Assembly (NCBI RefSeq): GCF_004362405.1
Contig: NZ_SNXE01000005.1
Location: 78,000 to 141,999 of the forward strand
Direction: 5' to 3'
Length of the DNA: 64,000 nt
DNA from: Roseateles asaccharophilus
GTDB taxonomy: Bacteria > Pseudomonadota > Gammaproteobacteria > Burkholderiales > Burkholderiaceae_C
Shown: piece after piece, positions 32,059 through 41,558 of the stretch
How positions within the stretch are numbered: the first letter of the stretch is position 1
How the letters are laid out: each line of letters begins with the position of its first letter
Notes under the pieces: model-generated
Told to the model about the DNA's origin: nothing
What the model saw: the letters and a program-made list of their open reading frames with translations, nothing else
The model's database searches: none
Made by a program: the position numbers and the translations under genes

Positions 32059-32880
32059 CTACCAGGACGTCGGGTTGAGCTGGTAGAAGCCTGAGAGCAG
32101 GCTGTACAGCGCCGGGTGCTGGGCTTGCAGGGCCTGCGGGCGCTCGAAGAAGACCTCGCTGGCCACAGCGAAGAACTCGGCCTGATCGACGCTGCCGTAG
32201 GCGTTGAGCAGGGTTTCTTCACCGCGCGCCACGCGCTCTTGCAGTCCCCGGTACTCCGCTTGCATGATGGCCGACCACTGCCGCAAGGCCTGAGCATTGG
32301 CTTGGACTGGCGTGCCATCCGCCTGGCCGGTGACTTGGTCGAGCTGATGGGCAAACTCGTGGATCACCACGTTTCGACCGTCCTGTGGATCGGCCGCGTC
32401 CGCCAGCACATCCTGCCAGGACAGCAAGACCTGGCCCTGGCTCCAGGACTCGCCAGCCAGCAGCTGACGTTCTTCACGCTGCAGCCCGCCGGCTTCCTGT
32501 CTCAGGCGGTCCACGTAGAAGGCGCTCGGATAGAGCAGCACCTGGCGCAGCCGGGGATAGAGGCCGCGGGCATCCCCCAGCAGGGGCAGGCAGGCCAGGG
32601 CGGCGATGGTGACCCGCATCTCGTCGTTCACCCGCAGACCGGCGCAGCCAATGATGGGCTTCTCGGCCAGAAAGACCTGCATCAGCCCCTTCAGGCGCAG
32701 CTGCAGATCGGCGGGCAGCCGGGCCACCAGCGGCACGCGCCGGCGCAGCTGGCGCCGCCAAGCGGCCGGGAAGGGCTGGTGGGCCAGGCGCAGGCGGCGT
32801 TGCTCGCGCAGCCAGGGCTGGATCAGCAGGGCGATGACCAGGGCCAGGGCCAGGCCGCAAACGATCAGAAAAGCCATCAT
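32059..32880 (-). CDS. mtfA: MtfA-like zinc peptidase
   Basis: A 273-residue MtfA/YeeI-family peptidase. It has an N-terminal membrane anchor (about 2-20) and the zinc site HEFAH at 174-178, followed by the third-ligand region EFFAVASEVFFERP at about 233. In Escherichia coli, MtfA binds the repressor Mlc and has aminopeptidase activity; whether that applies here is unknown. The N-terminal anchor is typical of the betaproteobacterial form. Two adjacent ATG codons at 32880 and 32877 follow GAGGA. It converges with cheZ and is divergent from the MFS gene. Confidence 0.87.
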   Translation of the reverse strand: MMAFLIVCGLALALVIALLIQPWLREQRRLRLAHQPFPAAWRRQLRRRVPLVARLPADLQLRLKGLMQVFLAEKPIIGCAGLRVNDEMRVTIAALACLPLLGDARGLYPRLRQVLLYPSAFYVDRLRQEAGGLQREERQLLAGESWSQGQVLLSWQDVLADAADPQDGRNVVIHEFAHQLDQVTGQADGTPVQANAQALRQWSAIMQAEYRGLQERVARGEETLLNAYGSVDQAEFFAVASEVFFERPQALQAQHPALYSLLSGFYQLNPTSW

Positions 32881-32956
32881 GGGGCGGACGTCCTCGGGGT
32901 TTTCCGCAGATGGCCGCAGCGGCCCGGCTTTCAAGTCTGCGTTTACCCTTGTCCCC

Positions 32957-34144
32957 ATGCATGACACGCCGCCCCGTCTACGCGCCTGGCAGGTCACGGT
33001 GGGCGGCATTGCCGGCCTGGTGCTGACCATAGGCCTGGCCCGCTTTGCCTACACGCCCTTGCTGCCGCTGATGCAGGCCCAGGCCGGACTCAGCGATCTG
33101 GCCGCGGGCGCCCTGGCCGCCTGCAACTATCTGGGCTACATCAGTGGCGCCTTGCTCACGGCCTGGCTGGAGGACGTGCGCTGGCGCCATCGCCTTTACG
33201 GCTGGGGCCTGGTGCTGGCCCTGCTGAGCACGGCCATGATGTCCTTTAGCGCCGAGCCCTGGGTCTGGGCCCTGTCGCGCTATCTGGGCGGGCTGACCGG
33301 TGCGGCCGGCATGCTGCTGGGCTCGGGCCTGGTGCTGGGTTGGTTGATGCGTGCCGGCCGCCGCCCCGAACTGGGCCTGCATTTCACGGGTCTGGGTCTG
33401 GGCATCGTGGTCTCTGCGCTGGGGGCCATGCTGATGGGCCGCTGGGAGATGGGCTGGGTGGCGCAGTGGCAGGGCTTTGCGCTGCTGGGCCTGCCGCTGC
33501 TGGCCCTGGCCTGGTGCTGGCGCCCGCCCGTGCCCCCGCCGGCCTCGGCGGCGCCAGTCACGCCGGGCCCGCGCCGGCGCTGGATGCGGCTGATGGCAGC
33601 CATGTATTTCTGCGCCGGCTGGGGCTTTGTGATCAGTGCCACCTTTACCGTGGCCATTGTGGAGCGCCAGCCCCTGCTGGCCGGGCAGGGGCCCTGGGCC
33701 TGGCTGCTCGTGGGGCTGGCGGCCACGCCGGCGGTCTTTCTGTGGGATCGGGTGGCGCGCCGCCTGGGGGAGTTGCGCGCCCTGCATTGGGCCCTGCTGC
33801 TGCAGCTGGCCTCGGTGCTGCTGCCGGCGCTGTCGGCCAGCCTGGGTGCGGCACTGGCCGGCGCCCTGCTGTATGGCGCCACCTTCATCGGCATTGTCAG
33901 CCTGACCCTGGCCCTGGTGGGGCGGCGCTCACCGGGCAATCCGGGCAAGGCCATGGCCCGGCTGACCCTGAGCTATGGTCTGGCCCAGGTCAGCGCGCCA
34001 GCGCTGGCGGGCTGGCTGACCCAGCGCAGCGGCAGCTACCAGGCGGCGCTGTGGCTCACGGCCCTGATCCTGCTGCTGGGCATGGCACTGCTGTGGCGCT
34101 TGGCGCGCGAAGACGGCACGGCGTCCGCGCCGCCGGCGGCTTGA
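32957..34144 (+). CDS. YbfB/YjiJ-family MFS transporter
   Basis: A 395-residue protein with twelve predicted membrane helices and the YbfB/YjiJ family start (GLARFAYTPLLPLMQAQAGLS at about 26-46, then AACNYLGYISGALL). The second half starts near RRRWMRLMAAMYFCAGWGF, about 212. The substrate is unknown; this branch is generally annotated as a putative small-molecule exporter. ATG 32957 is chosen because the longer frame lies over mtfA. Confidence 0.88.
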   Translation: MHDTPPRLRAWQVTVGGIAGLVLTIGLARFAYTPLLPLMQAQAGLSDLAAGALAACNYLGYISGALLTAWLEDVRWRHRLYGWGLVLALLSTAMMSFSAEPWVWALSRYLGGLTGAAGMLLGSGLVLGWLMRAGRRPELGLHFTGLGLGIVVSALGAMLMGRWEMGWVAQWQGFALLGLPLLALAWCWRPPVPPPASAAPVTPGPRRRWMRLMAAMYFCAGWGFVISATFTVAIVERQPLLAGQGPWAWLLVGLAATPAVFLWDRVARRLGELRALHWALLLQLASVLLPALSASLGAALAGALLYGATFIGIVSLTLALVGRRSPGNPGKAMARLTLSYGLAQVSAPALAGWLTQRSGSYQAALWLTALILLLGMALLWRLAREDGTASAPPAA

Positions 34145-34312
34145 GGTCCGGTCGTCAGCCGCACGGGCTGATGCTGCGTTGTAGCGTCGTGCGGACTCTC
34201 AAGGTGCGCCTGGCGCTGCGCCGCTTTTGGCAGGCGACGGCTCGCACGCCCCGTGATACCGTCCGCCGCCAAGGCACGCAAGCGGGCTTGCAGCTTGTAC
34301 GAAGAAGAAACC

Positions 34313-35140
34313 ATGAAATCGATCAATACCGCGCGGCCGGCGCGACAGACCCTGGTGATGGCCCTTTGCATGGCCCTGCTTGTCTCGCCCGCGGCGGCGC
34401 AGCAGGAGCGGACGCTGGAACTGCGTTCCGAGGGTGATCTTGTGTCCAGCCGGCTGCCCGCGGGCACCCGCGATGTCGAGCTGGAGCAGCAGTTGGGCGG
34501 GGCCTGCCGCTTTAACCGCAGCTGGGGTTATGACCTCAGCCAGATGGAGCTCTGGGTGAACGAGGGCTGTGCTGCGCGCTTTCGTCTGATCGGGGAGTTC
34601 CGCGAGTCCGACCGCCAGGAGCCGGGCGAGGGCTCGGCCGAGTCCTCGTCCTCGAGCAACGCGGTGGCGGCGGTGGCCGCGGTGGCTGCCATTGCCGGCC
34701 TGGCCTTGCTGGCCTCCAAGTCGCGCGACAAGAACGAGGGCTCGGGAGACTGGAACGGTCAGCAGGGCTATGGGCGCCAGATCCGGGGGGCCGGAGGGCT
34801 GTGCCTGGACATCAGCGGGCGCGTGCGCGAAGGCGCTCCGGCCATCATCTACGGCTGCAACAACGGCGCCAACCAGCGCTTTGAATGGGGCCCGCGCGGC
34901 GAGATCCGGGTGGGCGGGCTGTGCTTGGACGTGGCCAATGGCGACCGCGGCAACGGGGCCGGCGTAATCGCGTTCCGCTGCAATGGCGGCGAGAACCAGC
35001 GCTGGCGTTCGCGCAGCGGGCAGATCCGCTCGGCCATGAACGGCAAATGCCTGGATGTGCGGGATGCCCGCATACGCCCCGGCCAGCCGGTGCAGATGTG
35101 GGACTGCCACGGTGGGCAGAACCAGCGCTGGTGGTGGTGA
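34313..35140 (+). CDS. Exported DUF3011/ricin-type beta-trefoil lectin protein
   Basis: A 275-residue protein. A signal peptide (about 1-30, cleavage after AAAQQ) precedes a DUF3011-like region (about 33-105) with paired Cys and the motif CRFNRSWGYD. A Ser run and a 20-residue Ala/Val/Leu hydrophobic segment (about 120-140) follow. The ricin B-type trefoil is at about 160-275, with three GLCLD/KCLDV and NQRF-W or NQRW repeats and the ending NQRWWW. It probably binds carbohydrate in the periplasm or at the surface. The internal hydrophobic segment may be a membrane anchor or a linker. Confidence 0.83.
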   Translation: MKSINTARPARQTLVMALCMALLVSPAAAQQERTLELRSEGDLVSSRLPAGTRDVELEQQLGGACRFNRSWGYDLSQMELWVNEGCAARFRLIGEFRESDRQEPGEGSAESSSSSNAVAAVAAVAAIAGLALLASKSRDKNEGSGDWNGQQGYGRQIRGAGGLCLDISGRVREGAPAIIYGCNNGANQRFEWGPRGEIRVGGLCLDVANGDRGNGAGVIAFRCNGGENQRWRSRSGQIRSAMNGKCLDVRDARIRPGQPVQMWDCHGGQNQRWWW

Positions 35141-35164
35141 GGCGTCGGCGGACAGCCTGAGGGT

Positions 35165-36088
35165 TCAGCCGCTGCGGCGCAGGCGCTTGCGCTCGGCGGC
35201 CGCCTCCTGGCGGCGCAGCTCTTCCTGCTCGCCCAGCAACACCCAGCGGTCGAACTCCGCCGGGGTTTCCAGCGTGATGCGGCCCAGCGTGCCCTGACGG
35301 AACTCGTACATCAGGATTTCCGCCGCCTTTTGCAGATTCACCCGGCCGCCACTGAGCACGGCGCCGCGCTTTCTGCCCAGCTGCTCCAGCAGCTCCTCGT
35401 CGCTGAGCTCGGGGGCGATCTCCAGCTTGTAGCGCTCCTGCAGCTGGGCGGCGTAGTGCTGGCGCAGATAGGCCAGCAGCTCCACCGCCACCTCTTCCTC
35501 GACAAAGGCATTGCGCCCGATGGCGCCGCTGGCCGCCAGATTGAAGCCGGACTGCGGCACCAGGATCTTGGGCCAGAGCATGCCGGGGGTGTCGAAGAGG
35601 TAGAAGTCGTTCTCCAGCACCAGCTTCTGCTCGACCTTGGTGATGCCCGGCTCGTCGCCGGTCTTGGCCGCGCGCTTGCCCATCAAGGTGTTGATCAGGG
35701 TGGACTTGCCCACATTGGGAATGCCGCAGATCAGCACGCGCAGGGGCTTGGCCATGCCGCCGCGCAGGGGGGCCAGCTCGCGACAGGCGCTCATCAATGC
35801 CTTGGCCGGCGCCGTGATGCTGGCGTCCAGGCCTATGGCCCGGGTGTCGGGCAAGGCGTTGTAGTGGGCCAGCCACTCGGCGGTGCGCGCCGGATCGGCC
35901 AGATCCTGCTTGTTCAGCAGCTTCAGTGTGGGCTTGCCCTGGGTGAGCTGGGCCAGCAGGGGGTTGCGGCTGGAGCCGGGCAGGCGGGCGTCCAGCAGCT
36001 CAATCACCACGTCCAGGCCCGCCTTCATGCGTTCCTTGATCGCGTAGCGGGTCGAATTCATATGACCCGGGAACCACTGGATGCTCAT
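35165..36088 (-). CDS. ylqF: Ribosome biogenesis GTPase YlqF/RbgA
   Basis: A 307-residue circularly permuted GTPase. The G4 motif NKQD (about 59-62) comes before the P-loop GIPNVGKST (about 121-129). DTPG lies at about 165, and the C-terminal helical domain binds RNA. The family start MSIQWFPGHM supports ATG 36088. YlqF assists large-subunit assembly. It is divergent from the small rod-protein gene. Confidence 0.93.
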   Translation of the reverse strand: MSIQWFPGHMNSTRYAIKERMKAGLDVVIELLDARLPGSSRNPLLAQLTQGKPTLKLLNKQDLADPARTAEWLAHYNALPDTRAIGLDASITAPAKALMSACRELAPLRGGMAKPLRVLICGIPNVGKSTLINTLMGKRAAKTGDEPGITKVEQKLVLENDFYLFDTPGMLWPKILVPQSGFNLAASGAIGRNAFVEEEVAVELLAYLRQHYAAQLQERYKLEIAPELSDEELLEQLGRKRGAVLSGGRVNLQKAAEILMYEFRQGTLGRITLETPAEFDRWVLLGEQEELRRQEAAAERKRLRRSG

Positions 36089-36243
36089 CGATGTCCTGCT
36101 GTCGCCATGCTGCAAAGTCCGCATTGTCTCCGCCGCTGCGTGTGAAGTTGGCGGGTGTCCGTGCTTCTTTTTCGCATTTGGGCCTCAAGTTTGCGTGGCA
36201 GCTGCCGATCTTCGGGAGGTCTGCAGCTGTTTTGGAGGCTCTC

Positions 36244-36543
36244 ATGGCCGTCAGCATGTCCACCGCCCTGTCTGGGCTCTCGGCCGCCCAGGAGCGGCTG
36301 CGCGCCTCTGCCCACAACACGGCGAACTTGCAGACCCAGGATTTCCGGCCCGAGCGCGTGGTCCTGGCCACCTCCGAGAGCGGCGGTGTGCAGGCCGAGG
36401 TCGAGCGCGGACGCGAGACCCAGGTCTCGGCCGAGCGCGAACTGGTGGAGCAGCGCAGCGCCACCTACACCTATGTGGCCAATCTGCGGGTGCTGGAGAC
36501 CCAGCTCAGGGCCCAGGGAAGCTTGCTGGACATCAAGGCTTAA
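36244..36543 (+). CDS. Miniature flagellar basal-body rod-like protein
   Basis: A 99-residue protein. The N-terminus (STALSGLSAAQERLRASAHNTANLQT) and C-terminus (RSATYTYVANLRVLETQ) match the two terminal helices of flagellar rod/hook proteins (FlgB/FlgC/FlgG type), while the middle domain is reduced to a short stretch. GGAGG at 36233-36237 precedes ATG 36244. No other flagellar gene is adjacent. It is either a minor axial component or a diverged paralogue. Full rod proteins of this family are at least about 130 residues. Confidence 0.75.
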   Translation: MAVSMSTALSGLSAAQERLRASAHNTANLQTQDFRPERVVLATSESGGVQAEVERGRETQVSAERELVEQRSATYTYVANLRVLETQLRAQGSLLDIKA

Positions 36544-36562
36544 GGATATAAGTAGCCGGTAT

Positions 36563-36592
36563 TTGCTGCGTTGCACAAGCGCTCGTTAAAAT
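36563..36592 (+). promoter_or_regulatory. Candidate sigma-70 promoter for the ferredoxin-NADP reductase gene
   Basis: TTGCTG at 36563-36568 and TAAAAT at 36587-36592 are separated by 18 bp, about 27 bp before the reductase ATG. The -10 is good and the -35 moderate. No operator was recognised. Confidence 0.5.
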
Positions 36593-36618
36593 CGTGGGTT
36601 ATTACTTAAGCCCCGCTC

Positions 36619-37392
36619 ATGAGTGCTTTCAACGAAGAACAGGTGCTGAGCGTCCGTCACTGGACCGACCGGCTGTTTAGCTTCACCACCACCCGCGACA
36701 CCGCCTTCCGTTTCCAGAACGGGCATTTCACGATGCTGGGCCTCAAGGTGGACGGCAAGCCCCTGCTGCGTGCCTACAGCGTGGCCAGTGCCAACCATGA
36801 AGAGCATCTGGAGTTCTTCAGCATCAAGGTGCCCGACGGTCCGCTGACCTCGCGCCTGCAGCATCTGCAGCCCGGCGACAAGCTGCTGATCGGCCGCAAG
36901 CCAACCGGCACCCTGCTCATCGACTACCTGAACCCGGGCAAGAATCTGTGGCTGCTCGCCACGGGCACGGGTCTGGCGCCCTTCCTGAGTGTGATCCGTG
37001 ATCCGGCGACCTACGAGCGCTTCGAGAAGGTCATCCTGGTGCATGGCTGCCGCGAGGTGGCCGAGCTGGCCTATCAGGACCTGATCTCGAAGGAGCTGCC
37101 GCAGGACGAGTTCCTAGGCGAGTTCGTCAGCAAGCAGCTGCTGTACTACCCCACCGTGACCCGCGAGCCCTTCCGCAACCAGGGCCGGATCACCGACCTG
37201 CTGGAGCAGGGCAAGATCGAGGCGGATCTGGGTCTGCCCAAGCTGGACGTGGCCAATGACCGCGTGATGATCTGCGGCAGCCCTGGCATGCTCAAGGATC
37301 TCAAGACCATGCTGGAGACCCGGGGCTTCGTCGAGGGATCGACCCAGACCCCCGGCCACTTTGTGATCGAACGCGCCTTCGTGGAGCAGTAA
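36619..37392 (+). CDS. fpr: Ferredoxin/flavodoxin-NADP(+) reductase
   Basis: A 257-residue reductase of normal length. The FAD-binding motif RAYSVAS is at about 51-57. The FSIKVPDGPLTSRL stretch and the NADP-binding GTGLAPFLSV (about 116-125) are present, followed by VMICGSPGML and the C-terminal family ending AFVEQ. It transfers electrons between NADPH and ferredoxin or flavodoxin. It is a single gene with its own likely promoter just upstream. A stem-loop lies after the stop. Confidence 0.93.
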   Translation: MSAFNEEQVLSVRHWTDRLFSFTTTRDTAFRFQNGHFTMLGLKVDGKPLLRAYSVASANHEEHLEFFSIKVPDGPLTSRLQHLQPGDKLLIGRKPTGTLLIDYLNPGKNLWLLATGTGLAPFLSVIRDPATYERFEKVILVHGCREVAELAYQDLISKELPQDEFLGEFVSKQLLYYPTVTREPFRNQGRITDLLEQGKIEADLGLPKLDVANDRVMICGSPGMLKDLKTMLETRGFVEGSTQTPGHFVIERAFVEQ

Positions 37393-37433
37393 GCCTCGGC
37401 CTCTGAGCGCCCGCTCGCGCTGGTGTTGAGCCC

Positions 37434-37470
37434 GCGCCCGCCGTGTCGGTCAAACCGAAACGGCGGGCGC
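37434..37470 (+). terminator. Stem-loop after the ferredoxin-NADP reductase gene
   Basis: A 10-bp perfect stem (GCGCCCGCCG with CGGCGGGCGC) encloses a second short stem (TCGGT with ACCGA). No T tract follows, so it may stabilise the mRNA end or act with Rho rather than be an intrinsic terminator. Confidence 0.45.
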
Positions 37471-37540
37471 TGTCACATGGGCTGCTTGAGTTGAAACTGC
37501 CGGTGGTGCGTCCTTGGGCAGCAGGGACCAGACTTGGGTT

Positions 37541-39166
37541 TCAGGCGCGCGCTGCTTTGGCGGCTCGGCGCAGGGCCACGGCATCGGGCAGGGCATCGGC
37601 GGCCTGACCCAGCAGCCGGAATACGCCCACGGAGTCCGCCACCTCTTGGGCTTTTTCGTTCAGTCCCATGGCAGCGGCCGAGACCTCCTCGACCAGAGCG
37701 GCATTCTGCTGGGTCAGGCTGTCCAGTTCGGACACGGCCGCATTGATCTGGTCCATGCCCTGCATCTGTTCATGCATGCCCTGGCTGATGCGCTGAATCA
37801 GGCCGCACACATCTTCCACGGCGTGCTGCACCTCGCCCATGGCGTGGCGAGCACTCTGGACCTGCGCATCACCCTCGGCCACGCGTTCGCTGGAGGCCTG
37901 AATCAGTCCGCGCACTTCCTTGGCGGCCTCGGAGGTGCGCTGGGCCAAGGTGCGCACCTCGGCGGCAACGACCGCGAAGCCGCGGCCCTGTTCGCCCGCC
38001 CGCGCCGCCTCCACGGCGGCGTTCAGCGCCAGGATATTGGTCTGGAAGGCGATGGAGTCCACAACCTGAATGATGTCGGCAATGCGAGCCGAGGCCCGGC
38101 TGATGTTTTCCATGGTGGTCGCCACGGCCGCCACGGCCGCGGCGCTGCGTTGGCTGACCTCACGCGCGGCATCGGCCTGGCTCGCGGCATTGGCCGCCAT
38201 CTCGGTGCTGGCATGCACGGTGGAGGTGATCTGCTCCATCGAGGATGCCGTCTCCTGGAGGCTGCTGGCCTGGCTCTCGGTTCGGCCTGAGAGGTCCTGG
38301 TTGCCGGCCGATATGGCCTGCGAACCTTGGCGTACCTGCATCACGCCGATGCGGGCGTCGCGCACGATGGACATCAGGTTGACATTGAGTTGGGCGAGGG
38401 CGGTGATGACACGCCCGATCTCATCGCGCCGGGTGTTCTTGATGTGCTGCGTCAGATCGCCCGCGGCAATGCGGTTGGCAAAGTTCACCAGACTCTCGAT
38501 CGGCGCGATTGCCGCGCGGCGCAGGTACCAGCCGCCCAGCAAGGTCAGCAGTGCCACCAGGACAACACCGCCGGTGGTGGCCCAGCCACCGCCGTTAGCC
38601 AGTTTATGGCCCAGATACAGGCCGCTGAGCCCGGACAGCAGCACCACCAGGTTCATGCGTGCGCCCAAGCTGAGTCGCAACAGTTCGCGCAGGCGTCCGA
38701 TGAGGGAGCGGTCGATCAACTGGCCCTGACGCAGGCGCAGAGTCCCCTGCGGTCCTTGATCGCGCATGCGGGTGTAGAGCCGCTCGGCACGCTCCACATC
38801 TTCACGCTCCGGCTCGGTGCGCACCGACATAAAGCCGTTGGGCCGGCCCTGCTCGTCCAGCAGGGGCGTGACATTGGCTTGCACCCAGTAGTGGTCGCCG
38901 TCTTTGCGGCGGTTCTTCACCAGGGCCGACCATGGCAAGCCGGCCTGGATGGTTTCCCACATGTCTCGGAAGGCCTCGGCCGGCATGTCGGGATGCCGGA
39001 TCATGTTGTGGGGCTGCCCCATCAACTCCTCGCGTTGGTAGCCACTGACGCTCACAAACGCGCTATTGCAGTAGAGGATTCGACCTTGAAGGTCGGTGGT
39101 GGACACCAAGGTTTCGCCGCGCGGAAAGGGGAACTCGCGCTGGCTCACGGGGCCATTGTTTCGCAT
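37541..39166 (-). CDS. aer: Aer-like PAS-containing chemoreceptor
   Basis: A 541-residue redox/aerotaxis-type receptor. The N-terminal PAS domain (about 15-115) carries the Aer signature [21 protein letters not shown] and [20 protein letters not shown]. Two close membrane segments lie at about 165-205. HAMP (about 208-262) and a signalling domain with the tip [28 protein letters not shown] follow. In Aer the PAS domain binds FAD and senses redox state. The membrane arrangement without a periplasmic domain agrees. Confidence 0.92.
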   Translation of the reverse strand: MRNNGPVSQREFPFPRGETLVSTTDLQGRILYCNSAFVSVSGYQREELMGQPHNMIRHPDMPAEAFRDMWETIQAGLPWSALVKNRRKDGDHYWVQANVTPLLDEQGRPNGFMSVRTEPEREDVERAERLYTRMRDQGPQGTLRLRQGQLIDRSLIGRLRELLRLSLGARMNLVVLLSGLSGLYLGHKLANGGGWATTGGVVLVALLTLLGGWYLRRAAIAPIESLVNFANRIAAGDLTQHIKNTRRDEIGRVITALAQLNVNLMSIVRDARIGVMQVRQGSQAISAGNQDLSGRTESQASSLQETASSMEQITSTVHASTEMAANAASQADAAREVSQRSAAAVAAVATTMENISRASARIADIIQVVDSIAFQTNILALNAAVEAARAGEQGRGFAVVAAEVRTLAQRTSEAAKEVRGLIQASSERVAEGDAQVQSARHAMGEVQHAVEDVCGLIQRISQGMHEQMQGMDQINAAVSELDSLTQQNAALVEEVSAAAMGLNEKAQEVADSVGVFRLLGQAADALPDAVALRRAAKAARA

Positions 39167-39340
39167 CTAGACACTCCCTGATGTAAGCCGCCCGGGGAAG
39201 GGCGGCAACAAGCTGTCCGGCGCACTTGGCTGCTTGGGATGGTGTTGTGCGCATAGCGAGCATACGCGACGCGACTCAAGACTGGCTAGCCGAAGGCAGG
39301 CTTGTGGCACAAACACCGAGTGGCGAGTGACTGGCAGATC

Positions 39341-39369
39341 AAAAAGAAAGCCCGCCGTAAGGCGGGCTT
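39341..39369 (-). terminator. Intrinsic terminator of the TonB-like gene
   Basis: A nine-base-pair perfect stem (AAGCCCGCC at 39348-39356 with GGCGGGCTT at 39361-39369) has a 4-nt loop. On the minus strand it is followed by TTTCTTTTT. It lies about 30 bp downstream of the stop of the gene at 39400. Confidence 0.88.
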
Positions 39370-39399
39370 GTCAGGGCGCGGCGCTGCGTCCGGCTTTGC

Positions 39400-39732
39400 T
39401 CAGTCCTCGTTGCGGAAGACCAGCTTGACCTCGTGCGTCTGCTTCTCGCCGCTGGCCTCGAAGCGCCAGTCCATCAGGGCGCGGGTCACGGCCTTGTCGA
39501 AGACACGGCGCGGCTCGGCCTCCACGATGGCAACCTCGGTCACCTTGCCGTCGGCATCGATGCTCAGCTTGGCCTTGACCACGCCGGAGCTGATGGACTG
39601 CTGAGCGGCTTCACGCGGAAACTCCGGCGGCACCTTCTTGATGACCTTGGGGGCGGCGGCCTGGGCGGCCAGGCTCAGCATCAGGGCGCTGGCGGCCAGG
39701 ATCTGGAACAGGGGGCGGAGGGACGGCTTCAT
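39400..39732 (-). CDS. Small exported TonB C-terminal-domain protein
   Basis: A 110-residue protein with a signal peptide (cleavage after AQAA at about 26) and a TonB C-terminal fold: PPEFPREAAQQSISSGVVKAKLSIDADGKVTEV, then VTRALMDWRFE. It lacks the Pro-rich spacer and membrane anchor of TonB itself, so it is a free periplasmic version. Such mini proteins are common in Burkholderiales and have no settled role. It lies 41 bp downstream of the Tsr-like receptor gene on the same strand and ends at a clear intrinsic terminator. Confidence 0.85.
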   Translation of the reverse strand: MKPSLRPLFQILAASALMLSLAAQAAAPKVIKKVPPEFPREAAQQSISSGVVKAKLSIDADGKVTEVAIVEAEPRRVFDKAVTRALMDWRFEASGEKQTHEVKLVFRNED

Positions 39733-39773
39733 GGGGACCTCGTCTTGATGTCGTTGTACGGGGGGAGTGGGTT

Positions 39774-41330
39774 TCAGGCGCGCTGCGGGGCTGCGCGGAA
39801 GAATCCGATTGCATCCAGCAGGCGGGTGGAGCTTTCCTTGAGCTCGTCGGTGGAGCGGCTGAGTTCGTCCACCAGGGTGGTGTTCTGCTGCGTGGTGCGA
39901 TCAAGCTCGTTCATGGCGGTGTTGACCACGCCCACGCCAGCAGCTTGTTCCTGGGCCGAGTGCGAGATTTCCTCGATCAGCTGACCCATGTTGTTGACCT
40001 CGTCCACCACCGAACGGATGGTGGCGCCCGCGTTGTTGACCAGGGCGGTGCCGGCCTCGACCTTGACCGAGGATTCCTGGATCAGCACCTTGATCTCCTT
40101 GGCGGCCTGGGCACTGCGCGAGGCCAGGGCGCGCACCTCGGAGGCCACCACGGCGAAGCCCTTGCCATGCTCGCCGGCACGGGCGGCTTCCACCGCGGCA
40201 TTCAGTGCCAGGATATTGGTCTGGAAGGCGATGCCATCGATCACGCCGATGATGTCGCCGATCTTCTTGGAGCTCTGGCTGATCGCTTCCATGGTGTTGA
40301 CCACCTCGGTCACCACGGCGCCACCGGCCGAGGCCGATTGGCGGGCCTTGCTGGCGATGCCGGCGGCCTTGCGAGTGAGCTGGCTGGCGCCGGTCAGGTT
40401 GGATGCGATCTGTTCCACCGAGGAGGCGGTGTTCTGCAGGCTGGCGGCCGAGCGCGCGGTACGGTCCGACAGGTCCTGGTTGCTGCCGGCGATCAGGCCG
40501 GAGTTGTGGGCCACCTCGCCGGCGGCCGAGCTCACGCTCTGCACCACGCCCGACAGGGCCACCTGCATATCGCGCATGGCGCTCAGCATCTGCGACAGCT
40601 CGCACTTGCCCTCGACCTCGATACGCTGAGTCAGATCGCCGGCAGCGATTGCTTGGGCCGCGGCCTGTGCCTTACGGGCGGGCAGCACGATGGAGCGGGC
40701 GATGGTGAAGCCGCCGCCCACGCCGATCACGACGGCCACGACCACCAGCAGGGCCGTGATCACGATGGCATTGCGGGCCAACTCGCCGCCGGACACGGCC
40801 AGATCGCGGGCATTGCTGAACTGCAGATCCACCAGGCCCTTGAGGCTGGCTTGGTAGGCCTGCTGGGCCGGGCGCACGTCGGTGATCAGGCTTTCGCGCG
40901 ACTCGTCGGGATTGCCGGCCTCGGCGATCTTGCGGAACTTGGCCACGGCCGCCAGAAACTTGACCTCCGTCTCGCGAACCTGGGCGATCAGTTCCTTTTC
41001 CTTGCCGTCGGCGCCGGCGCCCAGGCTGGCGAGCTGCTTCTCGGTGTCGGCAATCGCCTCATCCATGGCGGCGTTCTGGCGCTTGATCTGGCGGGCCTCG
41101 TCCAGCAGGATCAGGTCGCGGGACGCGCGGGCGATCACGTTCACATTGCCTTCCAGCGCATTGGCGGCGGCAATCTTCACCAAGCTGGTGTTGGCGGTGC
41201 TGTCCAGGTCCTGGGCCAAGCGGCTGGCATTCTGCGCGCCAAAAGCGCCGACCACAATCAGCAGCACGGCCAGCAGCACATAGCTGATGGTCAAACGGTG
41301 GCTGATGCGCATCTGCGACAAGAGCTTCAT
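39774..41330 (-). CDS. Tsr-like methyl-accepting chemotaxis protein
   Basis: A 518-residue receptor with a four-helix-bundle periplasmic sensor (about 35-185) between TM1 (12-33) and TM2 (about 188-210), then HAMP (about 211-263). The signalling domain has the tip [37 protein letters not shown] (in segments about 345-382). The ending FFRAAPQRA contains no CheR-binding NWETF motif. Ligand unknown. The TonB-like gene follows 41 bp downstream. Confidence 0.93.
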   Translation of the reverse strand: MKLLSQMRISHRLTISYVLLAVLLIVVGAFGAQNASRLAQDLDSTANTSLVKIAAANALEGNVNVIARASRDLILLDEARQIKRQNAAMDEAIADTEKQLASLGAGADGKEKELIAQVRETEVKFLAAVAKFRKIAEAGNPDESRESLITDVRPAQQAYQASLKGLVDLQFSNARDLAVSGGELARNAIVITALLVVVAVVIGVGGGFTIARSIVLPARKAQAAAQAIAAGDLTQRIEVEGKCELSQMLSAMRDMQVALSGVVQSVSSAAGEVAHNSGLIAGSNQDLSDRTARSAASLQNTASSVEQIASNLTGASQLTRKAAGIASKARQSASAGGAVVTEVVNTMEAISQSSKKIGDIIGVIDGIAFQTNILALNAAVEAARAGEHGKGFAVVASEVRALASRSAQAAKEIKVLIQESSVKVEAGTALVNNAGATIRSVVDEVNNMGQLIEEISHSAQEQAAGVGVVNTAMNELDRTTQQNTTLVDELSRSTDELKESSTRLLDAIGFFRAAPQRA

Positions 41331-41523
41331 CGGGGATCCCTCGGTTTGATCGGTTCGGTGATGTCTGGGTTCCGCGTTACGGAACGTGTCAGCACTATCG
41401 GTCCGAAAACACCGCGATTGAGGGGGGCGCCGTAAGCTCGGTGAAAGCGCGTGAAAAAGATCGCGGACGAAGGGGGTGACCTAGGGTTTATCCGAGGGGG
41501 CTCAAACGCCCATCGTCGAGAAG

Positions 41524-41536
41524 GGGTCAGGTCTTG
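41524..41536 (+). repeat. GGGTCAGGTCTTG motif, single intergenic copy
   Basis: The 13-mer shared with the tandem repeat at 2711-2750 occurs in the spacer between the cytochrome gene end and the Tsr-like receptor. The rest of this 228-bp spacer shows no gene. Confidence 0.5.
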
Positions 41537-41558
41537 CTACTTCGGCCTAGGGTACGGG

